DNA of 64,000 nt from Albidovulum aestuarii (GTDB taxonomy: Bacteria; Pseudomonadota; Alphaproteobacteria; Rhodobacterales; Rhodobacteraceae): assembly GCF_029961185.1 (NCBI RefSeq), contig NZ_JASBQQ010000003.1:124001-188000 (forward strand). Reading direction: 5' to 3'. Below, piece by piece: positions 44,316 through 53,630 of the stretch. A program made the position numbers and the translations under genes. The notes below the pieces were generated by a model that was not told the origin of the DNA, did not search any database, and saw only the letters and a program-made list of their open reading frames with translations. How positions within the stretch are numbered: the first letter of the stretch is position 1; every line of letters starts with the position of its first letter.

Positions 44316-44951
44316 ATGCCCGCTCTCATCCCGACAGAACATCATGCGACCGTCACCTGGCTCGGCTATGTGCCGCATCGCAAAGAGGCTGCCATCGAAA
44401 CACGCGCGCTCGACCAGATGCCGCTTGGCTGGGAGGGCTTTGCGGGCGATTTCCATTCCGGCGTGACACGGCAGTCCTGTTCCCGCGTGGTGAGCCAGCA
44501 CCCGAAAAACACCGAGATCCGCAATGTCCGGCAGGTGTCGGTTGTCAGCGCCGAGGAACTGGCTGAAATCGCCGCGACGCTCGGGGTCGATGCAATCGAC
44601 CCAGCATGGCTCGGCGCTTCGATAGTTCTGTCCGGCATACTCGATTTCAGCCATGTCCCGCCGTCGTCGCGTCTTCAATCTGAAAACGGCACGACTTTGG
44701 TCGTCGACATGCAGAACCGGCCCTGCCGCTTTCCGGCGTTGACGATTGGAAAAGCGCGACCGGGGCAGGGGCGTGATTTCAAGGAAGCGGCCGAGGGCAA
44801 GCGGGGTGTGACCGCATGGGTGGAACGGCCCGGCGGTCTCGTGATCGGCGACCGTCTCAGGCTGCACGTTCCCGATCAGCGTGCGTGGTTGGCCAGCGGA
44901 ACCGACCGGCCAAAAATGGCGGAATCGGCACCCGAAGCGGTTTCCGATTAG
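44316..44951 (+). CDS. MOSC domain protein
   Basis: A 211-residue protein of the molybdenum-cofactor sulfurase C-terminal (MOSC) class. It has the family Cys in MQNRPCRFP and an early GFAGDFHSGVTRQSC and QVSVVSAEELA (the R-Q-x-S/T motif). MOSC proteins such as YiiM/YcbX reduce N-hydroxylated compounds through a molybdenum cofactor bound by this cysteine. There is no iron-sulfur or pyridoxal domain. It stands between tam and fhs in a single-gene unit. The N-terminus is shorter than YcbX. Confidence 0.85.
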   Translation: MPALIPTEHHATVTWLGYVPHRKEAAIETRALDQMPLGWEGFAGDFHSGVTRQSCSRVVSQHPKNTEIRNVRQVSVVSAEELAEIAATLGVDAIDPAWLGASIVLSGILDFSHVPPSSRLQSENGTTLVVDMQNRPCRFPALTIGKARPGQGRDFKEAAEGKRGVTAWVERPGGLVIGDRLRLHVPDQRAWLASGTDRPKMAESAPEAVSD

Positions 44952-45082
44952 AAACCTGCACCGCCCAGACTGGCGATTCCGCCCGGGAAAATGTCGGAAT
45001 TCAACCGTACACAATGTCGGTCGGGGTCTATATCCCGGGGGACCGATCACCCGGCAGCCGCCGACAGGGAGAGATGTGACTG

Positions 45083-46759
45083 ATGGCTTTCAAATCCGAT
45101 ATCGAAATTGCCCGCGAGGCAAAAAAGCGCCCGATCCAGGAGATCGGCGACAAGCTGGGCATTCCGACCGAGCACCTTCTGCCCTACGGCCACGACAAGG
45201 CGAAGGTCAGCCAGGACTTCATCACCTCGCTTGAGGGCAAGAAGGACGGCAAGCTGATCCTCGTGACTGCGATCAACCCGACGCCCGCGGGCGAGGGCAA
45301 GACCACAACCACCGTTGGCCTTGGCGACGGCTTGAACCGGATCGGCAAGAAGGCGGTCATCTGTATCCGCGAAGCTTCACTCGGGCCGAACTTCGGCATG
45401 AAGGGTGGCGCGGCCGGTGGCGGTTACGCGCAGGTCGTGCCGATGGAGGAGATGAACCTCCACTTCACCGGTGACTTCCACGCGATCACGTCAGCCCACA
45501 ACCTCCTGTCGGCGATGATCGACAACCACATCTACTGGGGCAACGAGCTGGGCATCGACGAACGCCGCGTGGCCTGGCGCCGCGTCATGGACATGAACGA
45601 CCGCGCGCTGCGCGACACGGTCGTGTCGCTCGGTGGTGTGTCGAACGGCTTCCCGCGCCAGACCGGCTTTGACATCACTGTGGCTTCGGAAGTCATGGCG
45701 ATCCTTTGCCTGTCGAAAAACCTTGAGGATCTGCAGGAGCGGCTCGGTCGCATCGTCGTCGCCTATCGCCGCGACAAGACGCCGATCTATTGCCGCGATA
45801 TCAAGGCCGACGGCGCAATGACCGTGCTTCTGAAGGACGCGATGCAGCCAAACCTTGTGCAGACGCTGGAAAACAACCCCGCCTTCGTTCATGGTGGCCC
45901 GTTCGCCAACATCGCCCATGGCTGCAACTCGGTCATCGCGACCAAGACCGCCTTGAAGCTTGGTGAATACGTCGTCACCGAAGCCGGCTTCGGCGCGGAC
46001 CTTGGCGCTGAAAAGTTCTTTGACATCAAGTGCCGCAAAGCTGGCCTCAAGCCCGCCGCCGCGGTCATCGTCGCCACGGTGCGCGCGATGAAGATGAACG
46101 GCGGGGTGGCCAAGGCCGACCTCAACAACGAGAACGTGGACGCCGTCAAGAAGGGCTGCCCGAACCTCGGCCGTCACATCGCCAACGTGAAGGGCTTCGG
46201 CGTTCCGGTCGTTGTGGCGATCAACCACTTCTACTCGGATACCGATGCCGAAGTGCAGGCCGTGAAGGACTACGTCGCACAGCAGGGGTCGGAAGCGATC
46301 CTCTGCCAGCACTGGGCCAAGGGGTCGGAAGGCACCGAGGCACTGGCCCACAAGGTCGTGCAACTCGCCGAGTCGGGCAGCGCCAATTTCGCACCGCTCT
46401 ATCCCGACGACATGCCGCTTTTCCAGAAGATAGAGACCATCGCCAAGCGCATCTACCACGCCGATGAGGTTCTGGCAGACAAGTCGATCCGCGATCAGCT
46501 GAAGGTCTGGGAGGAGGCCGGATATGGCAACCTGCCGGTCTGCATGGCGAAGACCCAGTACAGCTTCACCACCGATCCGAACCGCCGTGGCGCACCCACC
46601 GGCCACTCGGTTCCGGTTCGCGAAGTGCGTCTGTCGGCCGGTGCGGGCTTCATCGTCGCGATCTGCGGTGAGATCATGACCATGCCGGGCCTGCCGCGCA
46701 CGCCTGCGGCCGAAACGATCCGGATCAACGACGAAGGCAACGTCGAAGGTCTCTTCTAA
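45083..46759 (+). CDS. fhs: Formate-tetrahydrofolate ligase
   Basis: Fhs makes 10-formyl-THF from formate, THF and ATP. The 558-residue length is normal. The P-loop [13 protein letters not shown] (about 67-79) and conserved [27 protein letters not shown] are present. The ATG follows AGGGAGAGATGTGACTG. It is followed by a strong hairpin and then folD, so formate can be brought into or removed from the one-carbon pool here. In Rhodobacterales this pair is also used in oxidation of methyl groups from methylated compounds. Confidence 0.97.
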   Translation: MAFKSDIEIAREAKKRPIQEIGDKLGIPTEHLLPYGHDKAKVSQDFITSLEGKKDGKLILVTAINPTPAGEGKTTTTVGLGDGLNRIGKKAVICIREASLGPNFGMKGGAAGGGYAQVVPMEEMNLHFTGDFHAITSAHNLLSAMIDNHIYWGNELGIDERRVAWRRVMDMNDRALRDTVVSLGGVSNGFPRQTGFDITVASEVMAILCLSKNLEDLQERLGRIVVAYRRDKTPIYCRDIKADGAMTVLLKDAMQPNLVQTLENNPAFVHGGPFANIAHGCNSVIATKTALKLGEYVVTEAGFGADLGAEKFFDIKCRKAGLKPAAAVIVATVRAMKMNGGVAKADLNNENVDAVKKGCPNLGRHIANVKGFGVPVVVAINHFYSDTDAEVQAVKDYVAQQGSEAILCQHWAKGSEGTEALAHKVVQLAESGSANFAPLYPDDMPLFQKIETIAKRIYHADEVLADKSIRDQLKVWEEAGYGNLPVCMAKTQYSFTTDPNRRGAPTGHSVPVREVRLSAGAGFIVAICGEIMTMPGLPRTPAAETIRINDEGNVEGLF

Positions 46760-46771
46760 GAACAGGGGCGT

Positions 46772-46798
46772 CCGGGCGGGGCATCGAACCCCGCCCGG
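46772..46798 (+). terminator. GC-rich hairpin between fhs and folD
   Basis: CCGGGCGGGG and CCCCGCCCGG form a perfect ten-base stem around the seven-base loop CATCGAA, 12 bases after the fhs stop. No T-run follows, so it may attenuate rather than stop transcription into folD. Confidence 0.55.
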
Positions 46799-46876
46799 CC
46801 GCACGTCTTGCGCCCTTGCCGGGGCGCAATCCGTCTGGCACAGGCCCGGCGGCAAGAGCAACGGAAGGAAGCGGGT

Positions 46877-47767
46877 ATGAGCGCCAAGGTGATCGACGGC
46901 AAGGAATTTGCGGCCAATGTGCGGGCCAGGGTGGCAGAGCACGTCGCACGGCTGAAGGAAACAAACGGAATCACGCCGGGCCTTGCGGTCGTGCTGGTGG
47001 GCGAGGACCCGGCCTCTGAAGTCTATGTCCGCTCCAAGGGCAAATCGACCGTCGAGGCGGGGATGAATTCCTATGAACACAAGCTCGACGCCGACACGTC
47101 CGAGGCCGATCTGCTGGCGCTGATCGACAATCTGAACAACGACCCGGCGGTGCATGGCATTCTCGTTCAACTGCCGCTGCCGGGGCATCTCAATTCCGAT
47201 CTGGTGATCAACTCCATCGATCCGGCGAAGGATGTCGACGGGTTCCATATCTCGAATGTGGGTCTTCTCGGCACCGGGCAGAAATCGATGGTGCCCTGCA
47301 CGCCGCTCGGCTGCCTGATGATGCTGCGCGACCATCATGGCTCGCTTTCCGGCCTTGATGCGGTCGTCGTCGGCCGCTCCAACATTGTCGGCAAGCCGAT
47401 GGCGCAACTGCTGCTGGGCGACAGCTGCACTGTCACCATCGCCCACAGCCGCACCAAGGATCTGGCCGAGGTTTGCCGACGCGCTGATATCCTCGTCGCC
47501 GCCGTGGGCCGGCCGGAGATGATCCCGGGCGACTGGGTCAAGCCGGGCGCGACTGTGATTGATGTGGGTATCAACCGGATTGAACGCGACGGTAAGAAAA
47601 AGCTCGTGGGCGATGTGGAATACGAAAGCTGTGCCGCCGTTGCGGGCGCGATCACCCCGGTGCCGGGTGGTGTCGGTCCGATGACCATCGCCTGCCTGCT
47701 GGCCAATACGCTGACGGCCTGCTGCCGCGCCAATGGGCTGGCCGAGCCGGAAGGGCTGACCGCCTGA
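46877..47767 (+). CDS. folD: Methylene-THF dehydrogenase/methenyl-THF cyclohydrolase FolD
   Basis: FolD interconverts 5,10-methylene-, methenyl- and 10-formyl-THF. The 296-residue protein has the catalytic [17 protein letters not shown] motif with its lysine, and the NAD(P) region [17 protein letters not shown]. The C-terminal [19 protein letters not shown] signature is intact. ATG 46877 follows GGAAGGAAGCGGGT. It complements fhs just upstream. The stop is four bases from the convergent thioesterase gene. Confidence 0.97.
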   Translation: MSAKVIDGKEFAANVRARVAEHVARLKETNGITPGLAVVLVGEDPASEVYVRSKGKSTVEAGMNSYEHKLDADTSEADLLALIDNLNNDPAVHGILVQLPLPGHLNSDLVINSIDPAKDVDGFHISNVGLLGTGQKSMVPCTPLGCLMMLRDHHGSLSGLDAVVVGRSNIVGKPMAQLLLGDSCTVTIAHSRTKDLAEVCRRADILVAAVGRPEMIPGDWVKPGATVIDVGINRIERDGKKKLVGDVEYESCAAVAGAITPVPGGVGPMTIACLLANTLTACCRANGLAEPEGLTA

Positions 47768-47771
47768 GCCG

Positions 47772-48197
47772 TCAGACCGGGACCATCGTTCCCTGAAGCA
47801 CTGCGATGAGGCGGCGTTCACCCGCCACCTCTGCCTCTACCTCGGCCGTCACGACCGACAGGCGCCGCCCGGCTTTGACGACGCGGCCGGTCGCTATCAG
47901 CCGGTCACCCTTCGCGGGGGCCAATAGGTTGACCTTCATCTCAGCCGTCATCACCTCTGCCCCGTCGGCCATCAGCGTCAGCGCGGCATAACCCGCCGCC
48001 GTATCGCCCAGGGCGAAAGTCAGACCGGCATGGCCGACATCGTGCTGCTGCCGGGCCAGCGGCAGGATCGGCGCGGTGATCTCACAATGGCCCGGGGACA
48101 AAGCGGTAATCTCGGCGCCGAATGTCGTCATCAGCCGCTGGCGGGCGAAACTCTCCCTTACCTTGGCGTCGCGCTCGGGGGCCAGCGTCTCAGTCAT
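47772..48197 (-). CDS. PaaI-type hotdog thioesterase
   Basis: A 141-residue hotdog-fold protein. It has the PaaI motif HDVGHAGLTFALGDTAAGYAAL, with histidine and aspartate in the catalytic positions. PaaI-family proteins hydrolyse phenylacetyl-CoA-like or other acyl-CoA thioesters. No phenylacetate genes are nearby, so the substrate is open. It begins with a four-base overlap to the pdeM stop on the same strand. Confidence 0.85.
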   Translation of the reverse strand: MTETLAPERDAKVRESFARQRLMTTFGAEITALSPGHCEITAPILPLARQQHDVGHAGLTFALGDTAAGYAALTLMADGAEVMTAEMKVNLLAPAKGDRLIATGRVVKAGRRLSVVTAEVEAEVAGERRLIAVLQGTMVPV

Positions 48198-48856
48198 GCG
48201 GGTTCCTTTCTGCGTGGCATTGGAATGGGGCGCGCGGCGCGCCCGGTCAGGATCGCGACGGCTCCGGGTTGCATCAAGCCGGACAGCGCGGCATCGTCAC
48301 TGTAAAGCCCGCCCGTAAAGGTGCCATAGGCGGGCAGGATCAGCCGCGCGGCATCGGCCAGAAAACAGCGTCGCGATTGCCCGGCGATGCGCGCCTTCGG
48401 ATGGTAATGCCCCGAAACCTCACCCGCCGCCCCTGCCACCGCGCTATGCCGGAAAGTCAGCGGTCCCAGCACCAGTTCGGCCCGGTGCTCGCCCCCCAAA
48501 CCCACTGGCCCCGGATCGTGATTGCCTTCGATCCAGACCCAGCGCCGCCCGGCCATGAGGCGGGCCAGCCAGAGCGCATGGGCCTCATCCAGTTCCGCCG
48601 CTTGAAGGTCGTCGAATGTATCGCCAAGGCAGACCACAGTCGAAGCGCCGGTTGCCGCGATATCGGCATCGAGCCGCGTCAGCGTCTCTTCCACCTCATA
48701 GGGCGGCAGCAACGCCCCCGCCCGCCGGGCGTAACGTTCCGAGCGGCCGAGATGCAGGTCGGACACCACCAGACATGCCTCGGACGGCCACCAGAGCGCA
48801 CCCGAGGGAAGGGCGGACAATGCCGCGCCGCAAAGGAAGAAATCATGTCCGTTCAT
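48194..48856 (-). CDS. pdeM: Ligase-associated DNA damage response endonuclease PdeM
   Basis: A 220-residue calcineurin-like metallophosphoesterase with all metal motifs: DLHLG (33-37), GDTFDD (78-83), GNHD (111-114) and GHYHPKA near 150. Proteins of this type are called PdeM when found with an Lhr-like helicase and a DNA ligase. Here the Lhr-like helicase gene lies 95 bases upstream on the same strand. The ligase and exonuclease that usually complete the set are missing from the window. Confidence 0.87.
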   Translation of the reverse strand: MNGHDFFLCGAALSALPSGALWWPSEACLVVSDLHLGRSERYARRAGALLPPYEVEETLTRLDADIAATGASTVVCLGDTFDDLQAAELDEAHALWLARLMAGRRWVWIEGNHDPGPVGLGGEHRAELVLGPLTFRHSAVAGAAGEVSGHYHPKARIAGQSRRCFLADAARLILPAYGTFTGGLYSDDAALSGLMQPGAVAILTGRAARPIPMPRRKEPA

Positions 48857-48910
48857 GCCTTGGTCCTGCCCTGCCTGAGCCTGGAACGCAATCCCATCTT
48901 CTTCATTGCC

Positions 48911-48946
48911 GAAATACCCCGGGGGTCCGGGGGTAGTACCCCCGGC
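48911..48946 (-). terminator. Dispersed 36-base palindromic repeat, copy 2 (after the helicase)
   Basis: Read on the minus strand this starts five bases after the helicase stop with GCCGGGGGT, continues ACCCCCGG and ends GGGGTATTTC. It matches copy 1 at 22528-22563 at about 33 of 36 positions, and each copy lies just downstream of a stop codon, in that gene's orientation. Confidence 0.6.
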
Positions 48947-48951
48947 CGCTT

Positions 48952-51354
48952 TCAGCCAAGTCCGGCCTCCGCCATCAGCTGTGCCGCCGTTTCCTCCATC
49001 AGCCGCTCGCGCGCGGCACCCTCAACGGGCACCTTGCCGTGCTCAAGGAACAGGGGCGCGGCGAAGGGGGTGACACGGGGCAGGGCAAGGTGGTCGATGC
49101 GGTTCCCAACCCTGTCCAGCATGTCCTCGATCCGGCCAAACCCGACCAGCCCGCGCATCGCCTCTTCCAGTGTGACCTGCATCAGCAGATGGTCGGGGTC
49201 ATAGCGGTGCAAAGTGTCATAAAGGATATCGGAGGAAAACGTCGCCTGCCGCCCGGATTTTCGCGCGCCGGGCAGGTTGCGGGCAATCAGCCCCGCGACC
49301 AGCGCCACGTTGCGGAATGTGCGTTTCATCACCGCATTGCCTGCAAGCCAGCCCTCCAGTCCATCGCGCAACCGTGCCCGGTCAAACAAAGCCGCCGGAT
49401 CGGGCACCGGATCCAGCCCCCAGATCAGCGTCGCGTAATCGGTGGCGACAAAGCCCAGCGGGTTCAGCCCCGCATCCTCCATGGCCTTTGTCAGCAGCAG
49501 TCCCAGAGTCACCTGCGCGTTCTTGCCCATGAAGCCATAGGCACAAAGATGGGCGCGGCCCTCGGCGGGAAAGGTCTCGATCAGCAACCGGTCAAGCTGG
49601 GGCAGACGGGACATATCGCGCTGAAGCGCCAGCCAGTCTGCCGTATGGTCAGGCAGGTCGGGCCAGCTTTCCTGCCTGAGCATCCGCAGGATGCGGTGGG
49701 AAAGTTGGGTCGAGGTGGAGAATTTGGTGCCCGAATAGACCGCGATCTTCGGCTCGCGTCCGGGGGCAGGCGCGACTTCCAGCGCCATTTCGCGCAGGCC
49801 CACATAGCGCACAATTTTTCCGCCAATCAGGAACGTGTCGCCCGGGGCAAGTTTTGAGGCGAAGCTTTCCTCAACCTCGCCCAAGGGTTGGCCGCCCAGC
49901 CGGTTCTGCCAGCGGACCTCGACCATCTCGGCATCGGTAATCGTGCCGATATTCATGCGGATGTCGCGCGTGGCGCGCGGGTCGCGCAGGGTCCAGAGTC
50001 CGCCCCTGAGCATCAGCCGCTGCCAGCGGTCGTAGGCTTTCAGCGCATAGCCCCCGGTCGCGCAGAAATCGAGGCAGGCGTCGAAATCGGGGCGGGTGAG
50101 GGCGGCATAGGGCCCCGCGGTCGTGACTTCGGCATAGACGGCGTCGGCATCGAAAGGGCCGGAACAGGCGGCGATCAGGATATGCTGACAAAGCACATCC
50201 CGGGGGCCCGGCCCACGCGGGTCGCCGTCAAGGTCATGGTCCTTCACCGCCTCCAGCGCGGCCTGACATTCAACCACCTCCCACCGGTTGGCGGGCACCA
50301 GCAGCGCCTTCGACGGTGCGTTGTAGCGGTGATTGGCCCGGCCGATCCTTTGCACCAGCCGCTTGACGTTTTTCGGCGCACCGACTTGGATCACGAGGTC
50401 CACATCGCCCCAGTCGATGCCAAGGTCCAAGGACCCCGTGCAGACCACGGCGCGCAGATCACCTGTCACCATCGCCGCCTCGACCTTCTCGCGCGCCTCG
50501 CGTGACAGCGAGCCGTGGTGGATGCCAATGGGCAGGCCTTCGTCGTTGGCCAGCCACAGGTCGCGGAAGAAAAGTTCCGCCTGTGCGCGGGTGTTGTGGA
50601 AGATCAGCGTCGTGCGGTGGCGGCTGATTTCGGCCAGCACCTCGGGGATGGCATAGCGACCGCCGCCACCGGACCACGGGGGTGGACCTTCCGATTCCAG
50701 CATGGCGACATCGGGATCGGGGCCGGGATCGGCGTGAATGATCTCGCAAGGGTCCGGGTGGTGGGCAAGGAAACGGGCGATGGCAGCCGGGTCTTCGACC
50801 GTGGCCGAAAGGCCGACGCGCCGCAGGCCCGGGGCAAGGGTGCTCAACCGGGCGAGCGACAGCATGAGCTGGTCGCCACGCTTCGATTCCGCGAGCGCGT
50901 GGACCTCATCGACAATGACCCGGCTGAGCCCTGCGAAGATATGCGGGGCATCCTCGTAACTCAGGAGAAGCGCCAAGCTCTCCGGTGTCGTCAGCAGGAT
51001 ATGCGGCGGGTCGGCGCGCTGACGGCGGCGTTTGGTGTAGGAGGTGTCGCCGGTCCGGTCCTCGATCCGGATCGGCAGGTCCATCTCGGTCACAGGGCCG
51101 GTCAGGTTGCGTCGGATATCGGCAGCCAGCGCCTTCAATGGTGAGATGTAGAGGGTGTGCAGGCCCCGATGCGTGCCATCCGCAAGGTCGGCCAGCGTCG
51201 GCAGGAAGCCCGCCAGCGTCTTGCCACCGCCGGTCGGAGCGATGAGCAGCAATGCCGGGTCGGCAGCGCGGTCGAGCAATGCCTGCTGATGCGGGTGGAT
51301 TGTCCATCCGCGCGCGGAAAACCATTCGGCAAAGGGGGAGGGCAGGACACGCAT
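48952..51354 (-). CDS. Lhr-type ligase-associated DEXH box helicase
   Basis: An 800-residue superfamily 2 helicase of the Lhr class. It has Walker A TGGGKT (41-46), DEVH (149-152), a helicase C domain with the QRIGRANH motif VI, and a C-terminal Lhr/DEAD-associated domain (about 560-740). The ligase-associated members act in DNA-damage response with PdeM. The overlap with the damage-response endonuclease on the same strand supports this. The ligase and exonuclease are absent. The dispersed repeat follows its stop. Confidence 0.9.
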   Translation of the reverse strand: MRVLPSPFAEWFSARGWTIHPHQQALLDRAADPALLLIAPTGGGKTLAGFLPTLADLADGTHRGLHTLYISPLKALAADIRRNLTGPVTEMDLPIRIEDRTGDTSYTKRRRQRADPPHILLTTPESLALLLSYEDAPHIFAGLSRVIVDEVHALAESKRGDQLMLSLARLSTLAPGLRRVGLSATVEDPAAIARFLAHHPDPCEIIHADPGPDPDVAMLESEGPPPWSGGGGRYAIPEVLAEISRHRTTLIFHNTRAQAELFFRDLWLANDEGLPIGIHHGSLSREAREKVEAAMVTGDLRAVVCTGSLDLGIDWGDVDLVIQVGAPKNVKRLVQRIGRANHRYNAPSKALLVPANRWEVVECQAALEAVKDHDLDGDPRGPGPRDVLCQHILIAACSGPFDADAVYAEVTTAGPYAALTRPDFDACLDFCATGGYALKAYDRWQRLMLRGGLWTLRDPRATRDIRMNIGTITDAEMVEVRWQNRLGGQPLGEVEESFASKLAPGDTFLIGGKIVRYVGLREMALEVAPAPGREPKIAVYSGTKFSTSTQLSHRILRMLRQESWPDLPDHTADWLALQRDMSRLPQLDRLLIETFPAEGRAHLCAYGFMGKNAQVTLGLLLTKAMEDAGLNPLGFVATDYATLIWGLDPVPDPAALFDRARLRDGLEGWLAGNAVMKRTFRNVALVAGLIARNLPGARKSGRQATFSSDILYDTLHRYDPDHLLMQVTLEEAMRGLVGFGRIEDMLDRVGNRIDHLALPRVTPFAAPLFLEHGKVPVEGAARERLMEETAAQLMAEAGLG

Positions 51355-51388
51355 GGCGCCAGTCTAGGCACCAGCGGAACCTTCGCAA

Positions 51389-52174
51389 CTAGTGAAGCGC
51401 GCGTGCCTTCATGCCCCGGAAAATCTTTTCCATCGAGCGTGGCGGCATCAGATGTGCACCGGTCAGCGCGGTATCAAGCGCGTTTTCGACATCGCGGACC
51501 AGTGCCGAGACACTGTCGTCGTCGCCGCCGCCCTCCATCAGATCATAACCCGGCATGGTCATGCCCTCCAGCAGGTGTCCCGACATGTCAAGCAATCGGG
51601 CCTCGTCGATGCCCTGCGCCTCGGCCCAGTCAAGCGCCAGCCGCGTCATCGCGTTCGAAGACGCGGCGAGGAAGTCGTTCATGACCTTCGCGGCCATCGC
51701 GGTCCCGAAGCCACCCATCCGCACCACTTGCCGCCCCAGAAGGTCGAAGAGTGGCATAAGTTGCGTGATGTCTTCCTTCGGACCGCCAAGAAAGAACGTA
51801 AGCCGGCCTTCCTCGGCCGCACGCGGTGTGCCCGAAAACGGTGCGTCGACAAGCGCAATGGTGTCGGAAATTCGCCCGCGCAAAGCCCGGACATAGCGCG
51901 GCGACAGGGTCGCGGCGATGACGATGGTTTTCAGGCCGGGTGTACCTTTGACAAGACCCTGGCGTTCAAAGAGCAGCGCCTCGGTTTCGTTGATATCTCG
52001 TGGCACGATGATTAGCGTCCGTAAGCCTGCGGCAAAACCGACATCATCTTCGGTCATGCCTTCGATCGCAGGCGAAAGACCGCAGGCACCGACCTGAATT
52101 CCGGCCTTATGCAAACGCGACAGGAAGCTGCGGGCCGCGCGCCCCGACCCCGCTATACCCACCCCACGCATCAT
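51389..52174 (-). CDS. 3-hydroxyisobutyrate dehydrogenase-like NAD(P)-binding protein
   Basis: A 261-residue two-domain protein with a Rossmann loop (GIAGSGRAARSF) and the beta-hydroxyacid dehydrogenase motif with its catalytic-type lysine (GTAMAAKVMND, resembling GxGxxxKxxxN with Ala for the second Gly). The middle has DAPFSGTPRAAEEGRLTFFLGG, the expected substrate-side loop. It starts one base into the stop region of the AAA+ ATPase gene on the same strand (shared base 52174), so the two are coupled. The substrate is unknown; 6-phosphogluconate or hydroxyisobutyrate dehydrogenase-like folds both fit. Confidence 0.8.
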   Translation of the reverse strand: MMRGVGIAGSGRAARSFLSRLHKAGIQVGACGLSPAIEGMTEDDVGFAAGLRTLIIVPRDINETEALLFERQGLVKGTPGLKTIVIAATLSPRYVRALRGRISDTIALVDAPFSGTPRAAEEGRLTFFLGGPKEDITQLMPLFDLLGRQVVRMGGFGTAMAAKVMNDFLAASSNAMTRLALDWAEAQGIDEARLLDMSGHLLEGMTMPGYDLMEGGGDDDSVSALVRDVENALDTALTGAHLMPPRSMEKIFRGMKARALH

Positions 52175-53484
52175 CAGTGAACGATCTTTTCGTCGCGGAC
52201 GAACATGTTGGCCCAGGCGCGGTCAATCAGTTCAGGCGTCATCTGATAGGGGATGCCCTCGAAGTTGCAGATCGCGATCATCTGATCGATCAGGAAGATC
52301 GGCTGATAGTTTGCATAGATGTTGTCGATGGTCGGGTATTTGACCTTCAGGAGGTGCAAAAGCGCCTTTTCATCGAGCGGCATCTTCTTCTTCTTGGCCA
52401 CCATCGCGAAGATCTTGAGGAAGATCTCCTGGTTCGGACCGTCGATCTTGATCTTGAAGAAGATCCGGCGCAGGGCGGCCTTGTCGAAGATCTCGTTCGG
52501 GTGGAAGTTGGTGGAGAAGATCACCAGCGTGTCGAAGGGCACTTCGAACTTTTCACCCGATTGCAGGGCGAGAATGTCGCGGTTTTCTTCCAGCGGCACG
52601 ATCCAGCGGTTGACGATTTTCTGCGGCGGTTCCGCCTGACGGCCGAGGTCGTCGATGATGAAGACGCCGCCGGTGGCCTTCATTTGCAGCGACGCGGTGT
52701 AGGTCCGTGCCGTCGGGTTGTAGGTGAGGTCGAGCATGTCGAGCGACAGTTCACCGCCGGTGATCACGGTCGGCCGTTCGCAGAGCACATAACGGTTGTC
52801 GAAGCGGTTGGAGGACCGGCGCAGGCTGTTCGGGTCATCGACCGACTGTTCGGCGGCCGAATGCACGATCGGGTCGTAGACGGTAATGACCTGACCGGCA
52901 TATTCGATGGCCCTCGGGACATAGATCTTGTCGCCGATCGCATCGCGGATACCGTTCGAGATTGAGGATTTACCGTTGCCCGGCGGGCCGTACATCAGGA
53001 TGGAGCGACCGGCGCCGACGGCGGGTCCGAGATGGTCGAGGAGTTCATCCGGCAGGATCAGGTGCCCCATGGCGCTGGTAAGCTGCTGACGGGTCATCTG
53101 TACGTTTCGGATGGACTGCTTGCGGACCTGCTCGCGGTAGACTTCCAGCGGCACCGGCATGGCACCGTAGTATTCTGATTGTCCGAGCGCGTCGAGCGCG
53201 CGTGCCTTGCCGCTGTCGGTCAGTTGATAGCCCATTTCCCCGCCCGAGGTCGCATGCAACGTACCGGTCGCCTGAACCAGCTTCTGGACGCGTGCCAGAT
53301 CGATCAGTTCCTGGGTCGCGGGTATCGGCAGGGCGATCTGACGGGAAATCTCGGAGACAAATTCCAGATTCATGCGGAAGATCGTTTTCAAGAGTAGATC
53401 CCGCATCATCACGGTCGAGAGACCGGTTTCCGCCAACGATTTGGGCGGGATAGGCGCAATGACGTTGGGCACCTGCATGTTCAT
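52174..53484 (-). CDS. AAA+ ATPase of the Tad/Flp-associated type
   Basis: A 436-residue protein. The N-terminal region (1-140) looks like a winged-helix/helical domain (NLEFVSEISRQIALPIPATQELIDLARVQ). It is followed by an AAA+ module with Walker A GPPGNGKSS (167-175), Walker B VFIIDDL (274-280), sensor 1 FSTN (323-326) and a likely arginine finger in AALRRIFFKI. Walker B has DD rather than DE. Homologues in this group are annotated as Flp-pilus-associated chaperone ATPases; the tad locus lies beyond the next gene. It is coupled to the dehydrogenase-like gene. Confidence 0.85.
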   Translation of the reverse strand: MNMQVPNVIAPIPPKSLAETGLSTVMMRDLLLKTIFRMNLEFVSEISRQIALPIPATQELIDLARVQKLVQATGTLHATSGGEMGYQLTDSGKARALDALGQSEYYGAMPVPLEVYREQVRKQSIRNVQMTRQQLTSAMGHLILPDELLDHLGPAVGAGRSILMYGPPGNGKSSISNGIRDAIGDKIYVPRAIEYAGQVITVYDPIVHSAAEQSVDDPNSLRRSSNRFDNRYVLCERPTVITGGELSLDMLDLTYNPTARTYTASLQMKATGGVFIIDDLGRQAEPPQKIVNRWIVPLEENRDILALQSGEKFEVPFDTLVIFSTNFHPNEIFDKAALRRIFFKIKIDGPNQEIFLKIFAMVAKKKKMPLDEKALLHLLKVKYPTIDNIYANYQPIFLIDQMIAICNFEGIPYQMTPELIDRAWANMFVRDEKIVH

Positions 53485-53630
53485 TCTGTGGGACCTTCTA
53501 CGACCGCGGTTCAACACGGCAGCCGTGGACGCGATTTATCGTCCGGCCGGTTGCCGCATGGGATTCACATGGGCACTCTGACGCGCTAATGTGGCTAAAA
53601 AATGGAAACAATTTACGGATAGAGGCGCAA

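Noticed and set aside
44990-45020. AATGTCGG repeated 23 bases apart before fhs as an operator
   Set aside because: Eight-base direct repeat, irregular spacing and no promoter context; could be chance.
45491-47821. A 776-codon open frame antisense to fhs and folD
   Set aside because: It is a codon-bias shadow of two well-supported genes, with no domain or ribosome binding site.
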